Shown in pieces: positions 8,963 to 19,475 of a stretch of 64,000 nucleotides of DNA. The stretch comes from Sulfurihydrogenibium azorense Az-Fu1 (GTDB taxonomy: Bacteria; Aquificota; Aquificia; Aquificales; Hydrogenothermaceae): assembly GCF_000021545.1 (NCBI RefSeq), contig NC_012438.1:62001-126000 (forward strand), read 5' to 3'. A program made the position numbers and the translations under genes. Numbering within the stretch: the stretch's first letter is position 1; each line of letters starts with the position of its first letter. A model generated the notes under the pieces. That model saw only the letters and a list, made by a program, of their open reading frames with translations. It did no database searches and had not been told where the DNA came from.

Positions 8963-9617
8963 ACTTGACTTCCCACTCTGTAATTAGATGAGACCCTCTC
9001 ATAAAGTGAGCTCTTAACTTTAATCTTATCACTTCATCTAAATTTTTAAAACCTTCTCCTCCAACTAATGTAGGGGTGTCTGTTCCACCTACTATAAATG
9101 GCATATGTATTATTCTTATCTCATCAACAAGACCTAAATTTAAAAGATTCCAGTTAAGAGTAGAACCACCTTCAACCATTAATGTACGTATTCCTCTGTT
9201 GTAGAGAAAATCCATCATCTTTATTAGGTCAACTTTTTCATCTCCTATCTTCACAACTTCTACTTTTTCTGATAACGCTTTAATTTTCTCTTCGGGAGCT
9301 TTTTCAGTTGTTATTATTATAGTAGGTGCATCTTTTTTCAAAACGTTTGCATCCAGTGGAATATCAGCCGTAGAGGTTGGTATAATTCTGGTAGGATTTT
9401 TTCCTTTTACGTATCTTACTGTTAGATATGGGTTGTCTGTTCTTATAGTTTCTGCTCCTACCATTATCCCATCTACCTTTGCTCTTGTCTCGTGAAGATA
9501 CCTATTTGCCTCTTCATCCATAAATTTCATTATTTCTTTTGAAGAAACACCTTTTGCAAGTGTTAGTTTTCCATCGACAGTAACTTCCGAAATTATTATC
9601 GTGTAAGGTCTTTTCAT
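8952..9617 (-). CDS. 2,5-diamino-6-ribosylamino-pyrimidinone 5'-phosphate reductase (RibD C-terminal type)
   Basis: 221 residues comprising only the reductase domain of RibD, without the deaminase half. It has SEVTVDGKLTLA, DGIMVGAETIRTDNP, RTLMVEGGSTLNWNLL and DEIRIIHMPFIVGG in the usual order. The stand-alone form is the archaeal-type enzyme of riboflavin biosynthesis and uses NAD(P)H. It sits in a minus-strand cluster with moaD and the CDP-alcohol phosphotransferase. Confidence 0.88.
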   Translation of the reverse strand: MKRPYTIIISEVTVDGKLTLAKGVSSKEIMKFMDEEANRYLHETRAKVDGIMVGAETIRTDNPYLTVRYVKGKNPTRIIPTSTADIPLDANVLKKDAPTIIITTEKAPEEKIKALSEKVEVVKIGDEKVDLIKMMDFLYNRGIRTLMVEGGSTLNWNLLNLGLVDEIRIIHMPFIVGGTDTPTLVGGEGFKNLDEVIRLKLRAHFMRGSHLITEWEVKYES

Positions 9618-9626
9618 AACGTCCTC

Positions 9627-10250
9627 TTAATCGTAATCTTTATTGTACTTTATGTAAAGATATACAATCCTTTGAAGTAAAGACAACGTTGTTAACGCTG
9701 TTATTATAACAAATCCAAACTCAAGACCACCTAAAATTTTAAAATGTTCAAAAATAGCAAACACAATTATTGTTAAAAGTGTTTCTGGTCTTCCGAAAAA
9801 CCCTATACCTTCAAGTGGGTCATCTATCTTTCCTTTCTGTCTATTTGAAAACCCTATTTCAGCGTAAGCAACAGGTTTTATAAAAGTGTGAAGCATACTT
9901 GCAGTTATTGCTAAAGCTGTAAGGTAAGGAGTAGAGTATGTAATTCCTATAAAGAAAAGTAAAAATCCATCGACAAATTTATCTGCAAGCCAGTCAAACA
10001 CTGCACCGAACTTTGATGCTCTTTCTTTTTCCCTTGCAACAACCCCATCAAGTAGGTCAAAAAAACCACTGATAAAAACTAAGGCTGCACCTATTAAAGG
10101 CTTCTCTTTGTAAAAGGATACAGCTGCTAAAATACCGATTATAACAGATATTACCGTTATTATGTTTGGAGTTATACGGGTTCTCGCAAGGAGAACCCCT
10201 ACAGGCTCGTACACCTTTTTAATGCTTTTTCTTTTTGATGTTAAATTCAT
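9627..10250 (-). CDS. CDP-alcohol phosphatidyltransferase family membrane enzyme
   Basis: 207 residues with several membrane helices. The family signature DGx2ARx8Gx3Dx3D is complete (DGVVAREKERASKFGAVFDW then LADK). Such enzymes join a CDP-activated lipid to an alcohol headgroup at the inner membrane. The headgroup (glycerol phosphate, inositol phosphate or serine) cannot be decided from sequence. It follows ilvC by 12 bases on the same strand. Confidence 0.85.
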   Translation of the reverse strand: MNLTSKRKSIKKVYEPVGVLLARTRITPNIITVISVIIGILAAVSFYKEKPLIGAALVFISGFFDLLDGVVAREKERASKFGAVFDWLADKFVDGFLLFFIGITYSTPYLTALAITASMLHTFIKPVAYAEIGFSNRQKGKIDDPLEGIGFFGRPETLLTIIVFAIFEHFKILGGLEFGFVIITALTTLSLLQRIVYLYIKYNKDYD

Positions 10251-10262
10251 AACAACCCTTTT

Positions 10263-11279
<1,017 letters not shown>

Positions 11280-11291
11280 TTAATTTTTTAA

Positions 11292-11891
11292 TTATTCTAC
11301 TACAACTTTCTCTATTTTGTTATTTTCAATTAAAAGTTTAAAAACTTTACCAGCTGCCTCATCATCTAACGTTATAACATTTAGATTTACAAAGCCTTTT
11401 CCTACTTTTACACCATCTATATCTTTTGTAATATCTACATACCTTGTTAGGTTATCCCCTTTTTGGGATACTAACTTAACTTTGTTGTACTGGGGGTTAG
11501 TGTTAAGCTGTAGTTTTATGTTTATTTTTTTCTCAGGTATATCTTTTAGTTTAAAAAATTCGTTGTTTTGTAATGTTTTTAATCTTGAGTAAATATCTTC
11601 AGCGTAGTTAACTGTTATACAAGAAGATGAGTAAGGGTTGTTTGCTTTATACGTTTTTATACAGAGATTGTAAGCCTTTCCTTCCCATATTAAAGATGGA
11701 TATACCACGTATAAAGGTTCTTTGCCTTTTGTAAGTAAAGAAGCTCCTGATACATTATTTACTAAAAATTCTGTTAGATAGTCTGAATAACTATCTGGTA
11801 AGCTTTCTACAGATGCTTTTGCTATTGCTACTTCTTGAGCGTAAGTAGAAAGAGATGCAAAAGATAGGGTAATAAACAACTTTTTAATCAA
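11292..11891 (-). CDS. secreted protein of unknown function inside the ilv cluster
   Basis: 199 residues not recognised as a known family. A signal peptide is clear (MIKKLFITLSFASLSTYAQ, cleavage likely after AQ or nearby). The mature part has two cysteines (in LCIKTYK and SSCITV), which could form a periplasmic disulfide. The gene overlaps the end of ilvN by 8 bases and precedes ilvC by 30, so it is translated from the branched-chain amino acid operon. Nothing in it suggests a role in that pathway. Confidence 0.7.
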   Translation of the reverse strand: MIKKLFITLSFASLSTYAQEVAIAKASVESLPDSYSDYLTEFLVNNVSGASLLTKGKEPLYVVYPSLIWEGKAYNLCIKTYKANNPYSSSCITVNYAEDIYSRLKTLQNNEFFKLKDIPEKKINIKLQLNTNPQYNKVKLVSQKGDNLTRYVDITKDIDGVKVGKGFVNLNVITLDDEAAGKVFKLLIENNKIEKVVVE

Positions 11892-12450
11892 ACCTTTCCC
11901 CCGGTAAAATTTTACTTGTTGCTGATTCTCTTACCATCGCTAACGTTCCTGTTCTTGCCATTTCTTTAATACCAAAAGGTTTAATAAGACTTATAAAAGC
12001 CTCTATCTTATCTTCATCACCAGTTATCTCTACTGTGTAGGTATCTGTTGAAACGTCTACAACCTTTGCTCTAAATATATTTACAAGTCTCATTATCTCA
12101 TCTCTTGTTCTGTCATTTTCTGTATGGATTTTTATAAGGGCAAGTTCTCTTTCTATGTGAGGTATATCTGTTATATCTCTTACCCTTAAAGTTTCTATCA
12201 GTTTCCTTAGTTGTTTTATAATCTGTTCTATAACTCTTTCGTCCCCTTCTACAACTATTGTTATTCTTGCTATATGGGGTTCGTGGGTTCTTCCTACTGT
12301 AAGGCTTTCTATGTTATAGCCTCTTCCTGCAAAAAGTCCAGTAATCCTTGCTAAAACACCAAAGTTATGCTGAACTTTAACTGTTATTACGTGTCTTCCT
12401 ATCTTTTTCTCTGGCTGTGGTCTTTCTTTAATTACTTTTATCTCACTCAT
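11884..12450 (-). CDS. ilvN: acetolactate synthase regulatory subunit
   Basis: 188 residues, as in long-form IlvN. It begins with an ACT domain (VKVQHNFGVLARITGLFAGRGYNIESLTVG), followed by the C-terminal domain with RVRDITDIPHIERELALIKI and FGIKEMARTGTLAMVR. It binds valine and tunes the catalytic subunit encoded five bases upstream by ilvB. Confidence 0.95.
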   Translation of the reverse strand: MSEIKVIKERPQPEKKIGRHVITVKVQHNFGVLARITGLFAGRGYNIESLTVGRTHEPHIARITIVVEGDERVIEQIIKQLRKLIETLRVRDITDIPHIERELALIKIHTENDRTRDEIMRLVNIFRAKVVDVSTDTYTVEITGDEDKIEAFISLIKPFGIKEMARTGTLAMVRESATSKILPGERFD

Positions 12451-12455
12451 TCATT

Positions 12456-14201
12456 TTACCCCACTAAGTACATAGTTTCTGCTTCACCTTTTTGCTTTGG
12501 CGTTAAAATCATCTCTCTATAACTTTTTCCTGCTGGAACCATAGGTAAAACGTTTTCTTCTCTATCTACAACAAAATCTATCAACACTGGTCTATCGTTT
12601 ATCTCCATAGCTTTTGCTAAAACTTCTTTAACCTCTGAAGGCTTGGTTGCCCTTAATCCTACAGCTCCAAAACTTTCTGCCAACTTAACAAAGTCCGGCT
12701 GAACTGATAGGCAAACACTCGCATACCTACTATCATAGAAAAACTGCTGCCACTGTCTTACCATTCCTAAAAATCCGTTATTTATTATAGCAATTTTTAC
12801 AGGTACTCTGTACTGGACTGCCGTTGCTAAATCTTGTACATTCATTATAAAAGATCCATCTCCTTCTATTGCAAATACAGTTTTATCAGGTCTTCCTATT
12901 TTAGCTCCAACAGCTGCAGGGAAACCAAATCCCATAGTTCCAAGACCACCTGAGTTTAAAAACTGTCTTGGGTAACTGTATTTATAAAACATTGCGGCCC
13001 ACATTTGGTGTTGCCCTACACCAGCTGATATAATGGCATCTCCGTTTGTTATGTTGTAAATCTCTTCTATTACATACTGAGGCTTTATTATTTTATCTGA
13101 CTTTCTGTAAGATAGGGGATGTTTTTCTTTCCACTCTTGTATCTGCTTTAGCCAGTTTTCCCTTGCAGCTACCCACTCTACCGGTTTTTCTTCTAACTCT
13201 TTTATAAGTTTTTGAAGAACATTTTTTACATCTCCAACTATAGGAACATCAACGGTTATCGTTTTACTTATTGAAGCTGGGTCTATGTCTATATGTATGA
13301 TTTTTGCCTCAGGTGCAAATTCTGATATCTTACCTGTAACTCTATCATCAAACCTTGCTCCTACTGCTATAAGTAAATCACTGTGATAGACAGCCATATT
13401 AGCGTAGTATGTTCCGTGCATACCAAGCATATGTAAAGAAAGAGGGTCTGTTTCAGGAAAAGCACCTTTTCCCATATTTGTTGTGGTAACTGGTATCTTC
13501 GTTAACCTTGCCAGTTTTGTTACTTCTTCTGCAGCATCTGCAAGTATAGCTCCACCACCAACGTATAAAACTGGTCTTGTTGCTTTTCTTATCAACTCTG
13601 CAGCTTTTTTTATTTGGACAGGGTTGCCTTCTACGTGGGGATTGTATCCCGGTAAAGATTCTTTTACTTCTTCATCTGATGGTATGTAGTACTCTGAGAC
13701 TTGCTGTGTGATATCTTTTGGAATATCAACTAAAACTGGTCCTGGTCTTCCTGTTCTTGCAATGTAAAAAGCTTGTCTTAAAATAAGTGGAAGGTCTTTT
13801 ATGTCGGTTACTAAAAAGTTATGTTTTGTTATTGGTCTTGTTATTCCAATAACATCAGCTTCTTGAAATGCGTCCGTTCCTATGTAATGTCTTGGAACTT
13901 GACCTGTTATTGCAACCAGTGGAATAGAGTCCATATACGCTGTTGCAAGTCCTGTTACTAAGTTTGTAGCTCCCGGTCCCGATGTTGCAATTACTACTCC
14001 TACTTTCCCTGTTGCTCTTGCATAACCATCTGCCATATGACAAGCTGCTTGTTCATGCCTTGTTAAAACATTTTTAAATGGTGCATCAAAAAGGGCATCG
14101 TAAACTTCCATTATTGCACCACCGGGAAGACCAAATATAGTATCAACTCCTTCATGTAGTAATACATCTACAACTATATCAGCTCCTCTTTTCTTTTCCA
14201 T
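12456..14201 (-). CDS. ilvB: acetolactate synthase catalytic subunit
   Basis: 581 residues of a thiamine-diphosphate enzyme in the usual three domains. The N-terminal domain has [13 protein letters not shown] and the catalytic Glu in [15 protein letters not shown]. The central FAD-binding domain follows, then the C-terminal [12 protein letters not shown]...NN cofactor motif. It condenses two pyruvates, or pyruvate and oxobutyrate. It is the first gene of the ilvB-ilvN-secreted protein-ilvC run, preceded by an A+T-rich region with a TATAAT-like box near 14237. Confidence 0.96.
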   Translation of the reverse strand: MEKKRGADIVVDVLLHEGVDTIFGLPGGAIMEVYDALFDAPFKNVLTRHEQAACHMADGYARATGKVGVVIATSGPGATNLVTGLATAYMDSIPLVAITGQVPRHYIGTDAFQEADVIGITRPITKHNFLVTDIKDLPLILRQAFYIARTGRPGPVLVDIPKDITQQVSEYYIPSDEEVKESLPGYNPHVEGNPVQIKKAAELIRKATRPVLYVGGGAILADAAEEVTKLARLTKIPVTTTNMGKGAFPETDPLSLHMLGMHGTYYANMAVYHSDLLIAVGARFDDRVTGKISEFAPEAKIIHIDIDPASISKTITVDVPIVGDVKNVLQKLIKELEEKPVEWVAARENWLKQIQEWKEKHPLSYRKSDKIIKPQYVIEEIYNITNGDAIISAGVGQHQMWAAMFYKYSYPRQFLNSGGLGTMGFGFPAAVGAKIGRPDKTVFAIEGDGSFIMNVQDLATAVQYRVPVKIAIINNGFLGMVRQWQQFFYDSRYASVCLSVQPDFVKLAESFGAVGLRATKPSEVKEVLAKAMEINDRPVLIDFVVDREENVLPMVPAGKSYREMILTPKQKGEAETMYLVG

Positions 14202-14278
14202 CGCTGTACTCCTAATTTTTAAAGTTAAAAAAATATTATAAATCTAAAAAACTTTTTGGTATGATTTTTATTTGATTT

Positions 14279-15622
14279 TTAGCTAAAAATATCTAACATT
14301 TCTTTTAACCTTCTTATATTTTTTACTTGTATATCACTTTCTTTATAACTTGTCGGTGCAAGTACTTGATTTAAGCCTTTACTTTTACACTCCCTTATCC
14401 TTATATCCTCAAAATGAACAGACCTTACTTCTCCAGTTAAACCAATTTCTCCAAAGACTGCCATATCGTTTGGAATTGGGATATTTTTGTAGGCTGAAAA
14501 AATAGCTGTAGCAACTGCTAAATCTACCGCCGGCTCGTCTACCTTTATTCCTCCTACAACATTAACAAATATATCTTTATCTTTAAGATTTATCTTTAGA
14601 TGGTTTTCCATAACAGCTGTTATGATTGATATTTTATTTAAGTCTATGCCTTGACTTCTTCTTTGGGGAACAGGATAAAAAGTTTTTGATACAAGTGCTT
14701 GAACTTCTACCAGTATAGGTTTTGAGCCTTCTGTGTAAGGAAATATTACACTTCCCGGTTGGTTTTGTGGCCTTTGGGATATAAAAAACAGAGATGGGTC
14801 TAAAACCTGTTCCATTCCTTTATCTGTCATATTAAAAACAGCCATCTCTCCGGAGCTTCCAAACCTATTTTTTAAGACTCTCAGTATCCTGTAGGCATAA
14901 CCTTTTTCTCCTTCAAACTGGGCTACCGTATCTACAAGATGCTCTAAAACCTTTGGTCCGGCTATACTTCCTTCTTTGTTTACCTGACCTACGATTAAAG
15001 AGATAACACCTTTTGACTTTGAGATTTCTGTAATTTTACTACTTACATACTTAACCTGTGATACAGACCCTGCCGGTGATTCAAGGTTTTCTGAGTAAAC
15101 AGTTTGAACAGAGTCTAAAACTATCAAATCTGGATTTATATTTTCTATAGCTGAAACTATACTCTCTAAATTTGTATCAGAAAGTATGTATAGATTTTTT
15201 TCCAGAGCTCCTACTCTTTGGGCTCTTAGATAGATCTGATAAGAGGACTCTTCAGCTGATATGTAGAGAACTTTTTTACTTTTTGCAAGGTTTGAAGATA
15301 TTTGAAGAAGTAAAGTGGACTTTCCTATTCCCGGCTCTCCTGAGACTAAAACTACTTGACCGGGAACAAATCCACCACCTATGGCAGTATCAAAGTTATC
15401 AAACCCGGATTTTGTCCTTGATAAATTTAAATCAAAGCTTATTTCTGTTATAGGTTTAGGAAAAACATTTTTTGGTATAAAGCTTTTTTCTTTTTTAAAA
15501 TCTAATATCTCTTCAGAAACAGAGTTGTAAGCACCACATACAGAACATCTTCCTACCCAAGTAGGAAAGGTTGCACCACATTCATTACATACGTAAGTTG
15601 TTTTTGTTTTACTTTTTTTCAT
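14279..15622 (-). CDS. radA: DNA repair ATPase RadA/Sms
   Basis: 447 residues. The N-terminal zinc finger is CNECG and CSVCG. The RecA-like core has Walker A GEPGIGKST and the RadA-specific KNRFG motif (KNRFGSSGEMAVF), and the C-terminus is Lon-protease-like. RadA drives branch migration in recombinational repair. The start codon overlaps the end of the truncated rnhA frame by 14 bases, so the two are translationally linked even though rnhA looks broken. Confidence 0.95.
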   Translation of the reverse strand: MKKSKTKTTYVCNECGATFPTWVGRCSVCGAYNSVSEEILDFKKEKSFIPKNVFPKPITEISFDLNLSRTKSGFDNFDTAIGGGFVPGQVVLVSGEPGIGKSTLLLQISSNLAKSKKVLYISAEESSYQIYLRAQRVGALEKNLYILSDTNLESIVSAIENINPDLIVLDSVQTVYSENLESPAGSVSQVKYVSSKITEISKSKGVISLIVGQVNKEGSIAGPKVLEHLVDTVAQFEGEKGYAYRILRVLKNRFGSSGEMAVFNMTDKGMEQVLDPSLFFISQRPQNQPGSVIFPYTEGSKPILVEVQALVSKTFYPVPQRRSQGIDLNKISIITAVMENHLKINLKDKDIFVNVVGGIKVDEPAVDLAVATAIFSAYKNIPIPNDMAVFGEIGLTGEVRSVHFEDIRIRECKSKGLNQVLAPTSYKESDIQVKNIRRLKEMLDIFS

Positions 15623-15929
15623 CTTTCACTTTCAAAGCTTCTTGTTTAGCTATTTTATCACAGTACTCATTCTCAGGATGACCACTGTGTCCTTTTATCC
15701 AATGAGCCTTTACTCTGTGTTTTTTCAATAATTCATACAATCTTTGCCATAAATCTTGGTTTTCAACGGGTTTTCCAGAAGAAGTCTTCCAATTGTTTTT
15801 AATCCACTTTTCAAGCCAAGAGTTTATTCCGTTTATTACATAGTTTGAATCAGTGTACAGATCTATATCGTATGGAGATTTTTTTAATGCTTCAAGGGCT
15901 TTTATTACAGCACTCTTTTCTTGTTTCAA
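15609..15929 (-). pseudogene. rnhA: RNase HI remnant lacking its N-terminal strands
   Basis: 106 codons match RNase HI from helix A onward: KQEKSAVIKALEALKK holds the equivalent of Glu48, LYTDSNYV the second Asp, GHSGH the His and NEYCDKIA the last Asp. About 40 N-terminal residues, including the first beta strand with the primary catalytic Asp10, are absent. A stop codon (TAA) lies immediately before the possible TTG start at 15929, and exbD occupies the upstream DNA in another frame. A deletion joining exbD's tail to mid-rnhA is the simplest reading. Confidence 0.78.
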
Positions 15930-16314
15930 TTACGTACTTTTCCAATCCTACCTGTCTACAAACGTCGATAACACTCACTACATCTTGAAAAGGCACATCT
16001 CTTTCAGACCTTAACGCAACAACTTGGTTTTCTACATTCTGTTTTTCTGTCTCAAGTATAGATTTTAGCTGGTCTAAGTCTACTTTTTTATCTTGGAAGT
16101 ATACTCCATCTTTTTTTATGGTTATCTCTATTCTTTTTTGGAGCTGCTTTGATGGTTCTCCGGTTTTTGCTTTTGGAAGGTCAAGGGGTATTTTACCTTC
16201 AACCATAAATGTAGCAGTAGCCATAAATATAATAAGTATAACAAGGACTATATCAACAAGTGGAATCATATTTATTTCTGATATTTCTCTGTCGTTTTCG
16301 TCGGTAATCTTCAT
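15892..16314 (-). CDS. exbD: ExbD/TolR-type biopolymer transport protein
   Basis: 140 residues with one membrane helix (about 16-37, INMIPLVDIVLVILIIFMATATF) containing the proton-conducting Asp21 region, then a periplasmic domain ending VIDVCRQVGLEKYVIETRK. The last eight residues, ECCNKSP and neighbours, do not resemble an ExbD tail and overlap the rnhA remnant, so the native C-terminus was probably replaced. ExbD works with ExbB to energise outer-membrane transport. The usual tight exbB-exbD junction is interrupted by a 320-base insertion. Confidence 0.87.
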   Translation of the reverse strand: MKITDENDREISEINMIPLVDIVLVILIIFMATATFMVEGKIPLDLPKAKTGEPSKQLQKRIEITIKKDGVYFQDKKVDLDQLKSILETEKQNVENQVVALRSERDVPFQDVVSVIDVCRQVGLEKYVIETRKECCNKSP

Positions 16315-16326
16315 CTATCCTTTACC

Positions 16327-16638
16327 TCACAGTATTTTGTTTTTAACCTCTTCAAAACTATCAGCTGTAGCTACTATTCTCAACACCTCTTCAAATTTTT
16401 GTTCATCTTCAAAAGATGAGAGCTTGTTTTCTATGGTTTGGAGTTCTTCAGGGTTTGGTTGAAACTTTAAGTTTATTAAGTTTAGTATGCTTTTTATGTA
16501 ACCCTTTTTTAAACCTTCCTGTAAACCCTCTAATTTCCATTTATCTGTTAACAACATCATCTCTTCTTTACCTCCTGTTTCTAAAATCATACTTTCTATA
16601 ACTTCTGGTTTTTTGGTAATTGCTACTGTGTAGTTATC
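16327..16638 (-). pseudogene. C-terminal remnant of an Rpn/PD-(D/E)XK transposase-like gene
   Basis: The frame from 16638 reads DNYTVAITKKPEVIES, then ETGGKEEMMLLTDKWKLEGLQEG. This aligns with the intact Rpn protein at 54411-55439 (DYTVIVKKDLETIEK, GGEEKMMTLTEKWKMEGLKKG). Only the C-terminal third is present; the nuclease domain is missing. Homology begins at the exbB stop codon, so the insertion lies exactly between exbB and exbD. It could still be translated from the ATG at 16590, but I treat it as a fragment. Confidence 0.7.
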
Positions 16639-17077
16639 ATTTTTTACTCTCGTATATCATCAGTAAAAACTTCATCTTTCTTACAAAGTAGTTATAACCT
16701 ATAACGGCAGGGATTGCTACAAACAGTCCCATAGCAGTAGCAACAAGAGCTTCTGATATACCTGTCATAACAACTCTAACTCCAAACTCTGAAGAAGTCC
16801 CTAAGTGGTGGAATGCTTTTATAACACCTAAAACAGTGCCAAAAAGTCCTATAAATGGAGCGTTGTTTCCAAAAGTGGCAAGTATTCCAAGTCTTTTTTC
16901 AAGTTGGAGTCGCAGCTCCAGAGGGTCGTACTTGTCTAAGTTTTGCTCTATCACTTTGTAAGCCATAAACCTTTCTATGATTATGGCTATTGTGATAATA
17001 CTCATAATCAAAAGGATGTAAAGGACAGGATCACCACCCACCAAAGCCAGTTTTAGTATTATATCTGTTATACTCAT
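16637..17077 (-). CDS. exbB: ExbB/TolQ/MotA proton channel protein, short C-terminus
   Basis: 146 residues with three membrane helices: one near the N-terminus (about 18-38) and two in the conserved channel region (APFIGLFGTVLGVIKAF and SEALVATAMGLFVAIPAVIGYNYF). It pairs with ExbD to convert proton motive force to work on the outer membrane. It ends soon after the last helix with FLLMIYESKK, abutting the Rpn remnant, so the tail may have been trimmed by that insertion. Short ExbB proteins of similar size do exist. Confidence 0.87.
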   Translation of the reverse strand: MSITDIILKLALVGGDPVLYILLIMSIITIAIIIERFMAYKVIEQNLDKYDPLELRLQLEKRLGILATFGNNAPFIGLFGTVLGVIKAFHHLGTSSEFGVRVVMTGISEALVATAMGLFVAIPAVIGYNYFVRKMKFLLMIYESKK

Positions 17078-17181
17078 TCTAAACTCCCATATAAGATTTT
17101 AGAAAATTATATCACTGTTAGTGATGGTGATGTGTAAACATTATGTTAAAATTTTCAAAAAACTTTTAAAAGGTTGAGAAG

Positions 17182-17901
17182 ATGAGTTTGAAAGAGTTTA
17201 TAATTCCGGCAATAGATTTAAAAGATGGTAAAGTGGTAAGACTTTATAAAGGTGAGTTTGATAAAGTAAAAGTTTATAAAGATAATCCTGTTGATATGGC
17301 AAAGTATTTTCAAGACTGTGGAGCTGTGCATATTCACGTTGTAGACTTAGACGGGGCTCTTGAAGGTAAACCTAAAAACTATAAGGTTGTAGAGAGTATA
17401 GTTAAATCTGTTGATATTTTAGTAGAGTTTGGAGGGGGTCTTAGAAGCTACGAAGCTGTTAAGAGTATGTTTGAGATTGGCGTTGATAGAGTGGTAATAG
17501 GTAGTCTTGCTTATGAAAATCAAGAGGAGTTTTTAAGGATAGTTGAAGACTTTAAAAATAAAGTAATTGTTGGCATAGATGCAAAAGATGGCAAAGTTGC
17601 AATAAAAGGCTGGGTTGAAAAGACAGACTACACACCTTTAGAGTTTGCAAAAAAGTATGATGATTTAGATATATTTGGATTTTTATACACAGATGTAAAC
17701 AGAGACGGTGCAATGGTAGGTCCTAACCTTGAAGGGACTAAATATTTGGCAGAAAATCTAAAACACTTTGTTATTGCATCCGGAGGCGTTGGGTCGCTAC
17801 AAGATGTTATAAATTTATATAAGTTAAAAGATTACGGTGTTTTTGGTGTAGTTGTAGGTAAAGCAATATACGAAGGTAAGATAAAGTTAGAGGAGCTATG
17901 A
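17182..17901 (+). CDS. hisA: phosphoribosylformimino-AICAR ribotide isomerase
   Basis: 239 residues, a (beta/alpha)8 barrel. It starts IIPAIDLKDGKVVRLYKG with the first catalytic Asp, has VHIHVVDLDGALEGKPKN and EFGGGLRS, and carries the second Asp in YTDVNRDGAMVGPN. It performs the fourth step of histidine synthesis. AAAGGTTGAGAAG precedes the ATG. Its stop codon overlaps the ATG of a small frame that appears to be cut by the TnpB element. Confidence 0.95.
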   Translation: MSLKEFIIPAIDLKDGKVVRLYKGEFDKVKVYKDNPVDMAKYFQDCGAVHIHVVDLDGALEGKPKNYKVVESIVKSVDILVEFGGGLRSYEAVKSMFEIGVDRVVIGSLAYENQEEFLRIVEDFKNKVIVGIDAKDGKVAIKGWVEKTDYTPLEFAKKYDDLDIFGFLYTDVNRDGAMVGPNLEGTKYLAENLKHFVIASGGVGSLQDVINLYKLKDYGVFGVVVGKAIYEGKIKLEEL

Positions 17902-17933
17902 TTAGAACAATAGAATTATCAAAATATAGCTAA
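17898..17933 (+). pseudogene. 5' fragment of a small gene apparently split by the TnpB element
   Basis: ATG at 17898 overlaps the hisA stop (ATGA), with AGGAG at 17891-17895, the arrangement of a real downstream operon gene. It encodes only MIRTIELSKYS before a TAA. That TAA lies in a GCTAAAA...TTTTAGC hairpin that could be the left end of the TnpB element. A matching 3' fragment may lie at 19472-19573. Confidence 0.45.
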
Positions 17934-19475
17934 AATTTTTTAGCAACTCTTGACAAAATGCAGTCAAATGATTACTTTAATCGTATGAAACCACAAGAAA
18001 AAATAAAAAGAGTTTTTACCATAAGAGTAGGCGGAAAAGAAAGAAAAAGAAAAGTAAGAACTCTACTTTTAGACCTTGCTCACTTTAGAAACATACTTAC
18101 AATCCTTATCACAAAATATTATACCCTTTATAAAGAACATTTACTAAACCAATCTATTCTCTATGGTCTTGTTGCAAAAAACTATACAGGTAAATACAAA
18201 GAAGAGTTTGAAAAGGTCTTAAAAAATATAGAAAATAATCCTGAATTAGCAGACCTACTTATAAAACTTAAAAATCAGAAAGAGAAAGTAGATAATCCTC
18301 ACTACATCCAATACATCATCCGTCAGACTATAAAAGACTTTAAAAACTTTTTCAAATCTCTTGAAAGCTTTAAAACCAATCCTGAAAAATTTAAAGAAAT
18401 ACCAAGACCACCTAAAGCTAAAAAACTTAAATACCTTATAAACTTTTCTGTAGAAGGAAATGTTAACACCTTTAAGCAAGAAGGAGATAAAATAATAATC
18501 AGGCTCAAAAACAATAAGTATCTTAAAGTTAAATTACCTAAAGATTTCCCTTATAAAATTTCTTCACTAAGAATAAAACTCTTTGGAGATGACCTTTATG
18601 TAGATGCTGTTTATGAGCAAGAAGTAGAATTAAAAAATCCTGTAGGAGAATATAAAGCAGGAATAGATATTGGACTTGATGAAATGATATCTGTTGTAAG
18701 TGAAAATGTAGAGTTAAAAAGTTTCATAGTATCAGGAAAAGAAATAAAAGCTTTCAATCAGTGGTTTAACAAAGAAATGTCAAAACTTAGAGCTGAAATA
18801 AACAACTTAAAAAACTCTGTCAAGAGAGGTTTTATTGAAAACCAAGTTGCTACTAAGAAGATTTATGAATTAGAATTAAAGATGAAATCTCTATCTTCCC
18901 ACAGGAAGAGATGGCTTGACAATAACTTTCACAAAATAGCAAGGAAACTGGTTGATTTACTCCATGAAACAGGACATAAAACCATCTACATAGGAAAAAA
19001 TGCAATTGAAAGTAAAAACGGTATAGACTTAGGAAAGAAAACTAATCAAGAGTTTGTATCTATTCCTTTTAGAAGGTTGATAAAGTTAATAGAATACAAA
19101 GCTTATGAGTATGGGATGGAAGTTATAGAGGTTGATGAGAGTTATACATCTAAAACATCACCGTTAGCTAATATATTTGAAGTAAAAGAGACAAAAAATA
19201 AAGAAGTATGTCAAGGAAAAAGGGATGGAGATATATTTAAAGATAAAGTTTTAAATAAAGTATTTCACGCAGACTTAGTAGGAGCAGTGAATATTATTAG
19301 AGTAGGAGCCAAGCTCCTGAGACTTAGGTTTTACGAAAATCTTAAAACTTTCTTTATAAAGCTTTGCAATCCTGTAAAGCTTAAGTTGATTGATTTGTTT
19401 TACAAAGTATCTCCTGAGTCCTTACGGATAGGGAGTAGTAGGTGGGGAGCATCATTCCCTGCAGGGTGGATGGAA
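17929..19475 (+). mobile_element. IS605-type element carrying only tnpB (boundaries approximate)
   Basis: The left boundary is placed at a hairpin, GCTAAAA at 17929-17935 pairing with TTTTAGC at 17938-17944. The right boundary is placed just after a G+C-rich structured stretch ending near 19470. No tnpA transposase is next to it, so it would need a TnpA in trans to move. It lies between hisA and the porin gene, and flanking fragments suggest that it entered a small coding sequence. Confidence 0.55.
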
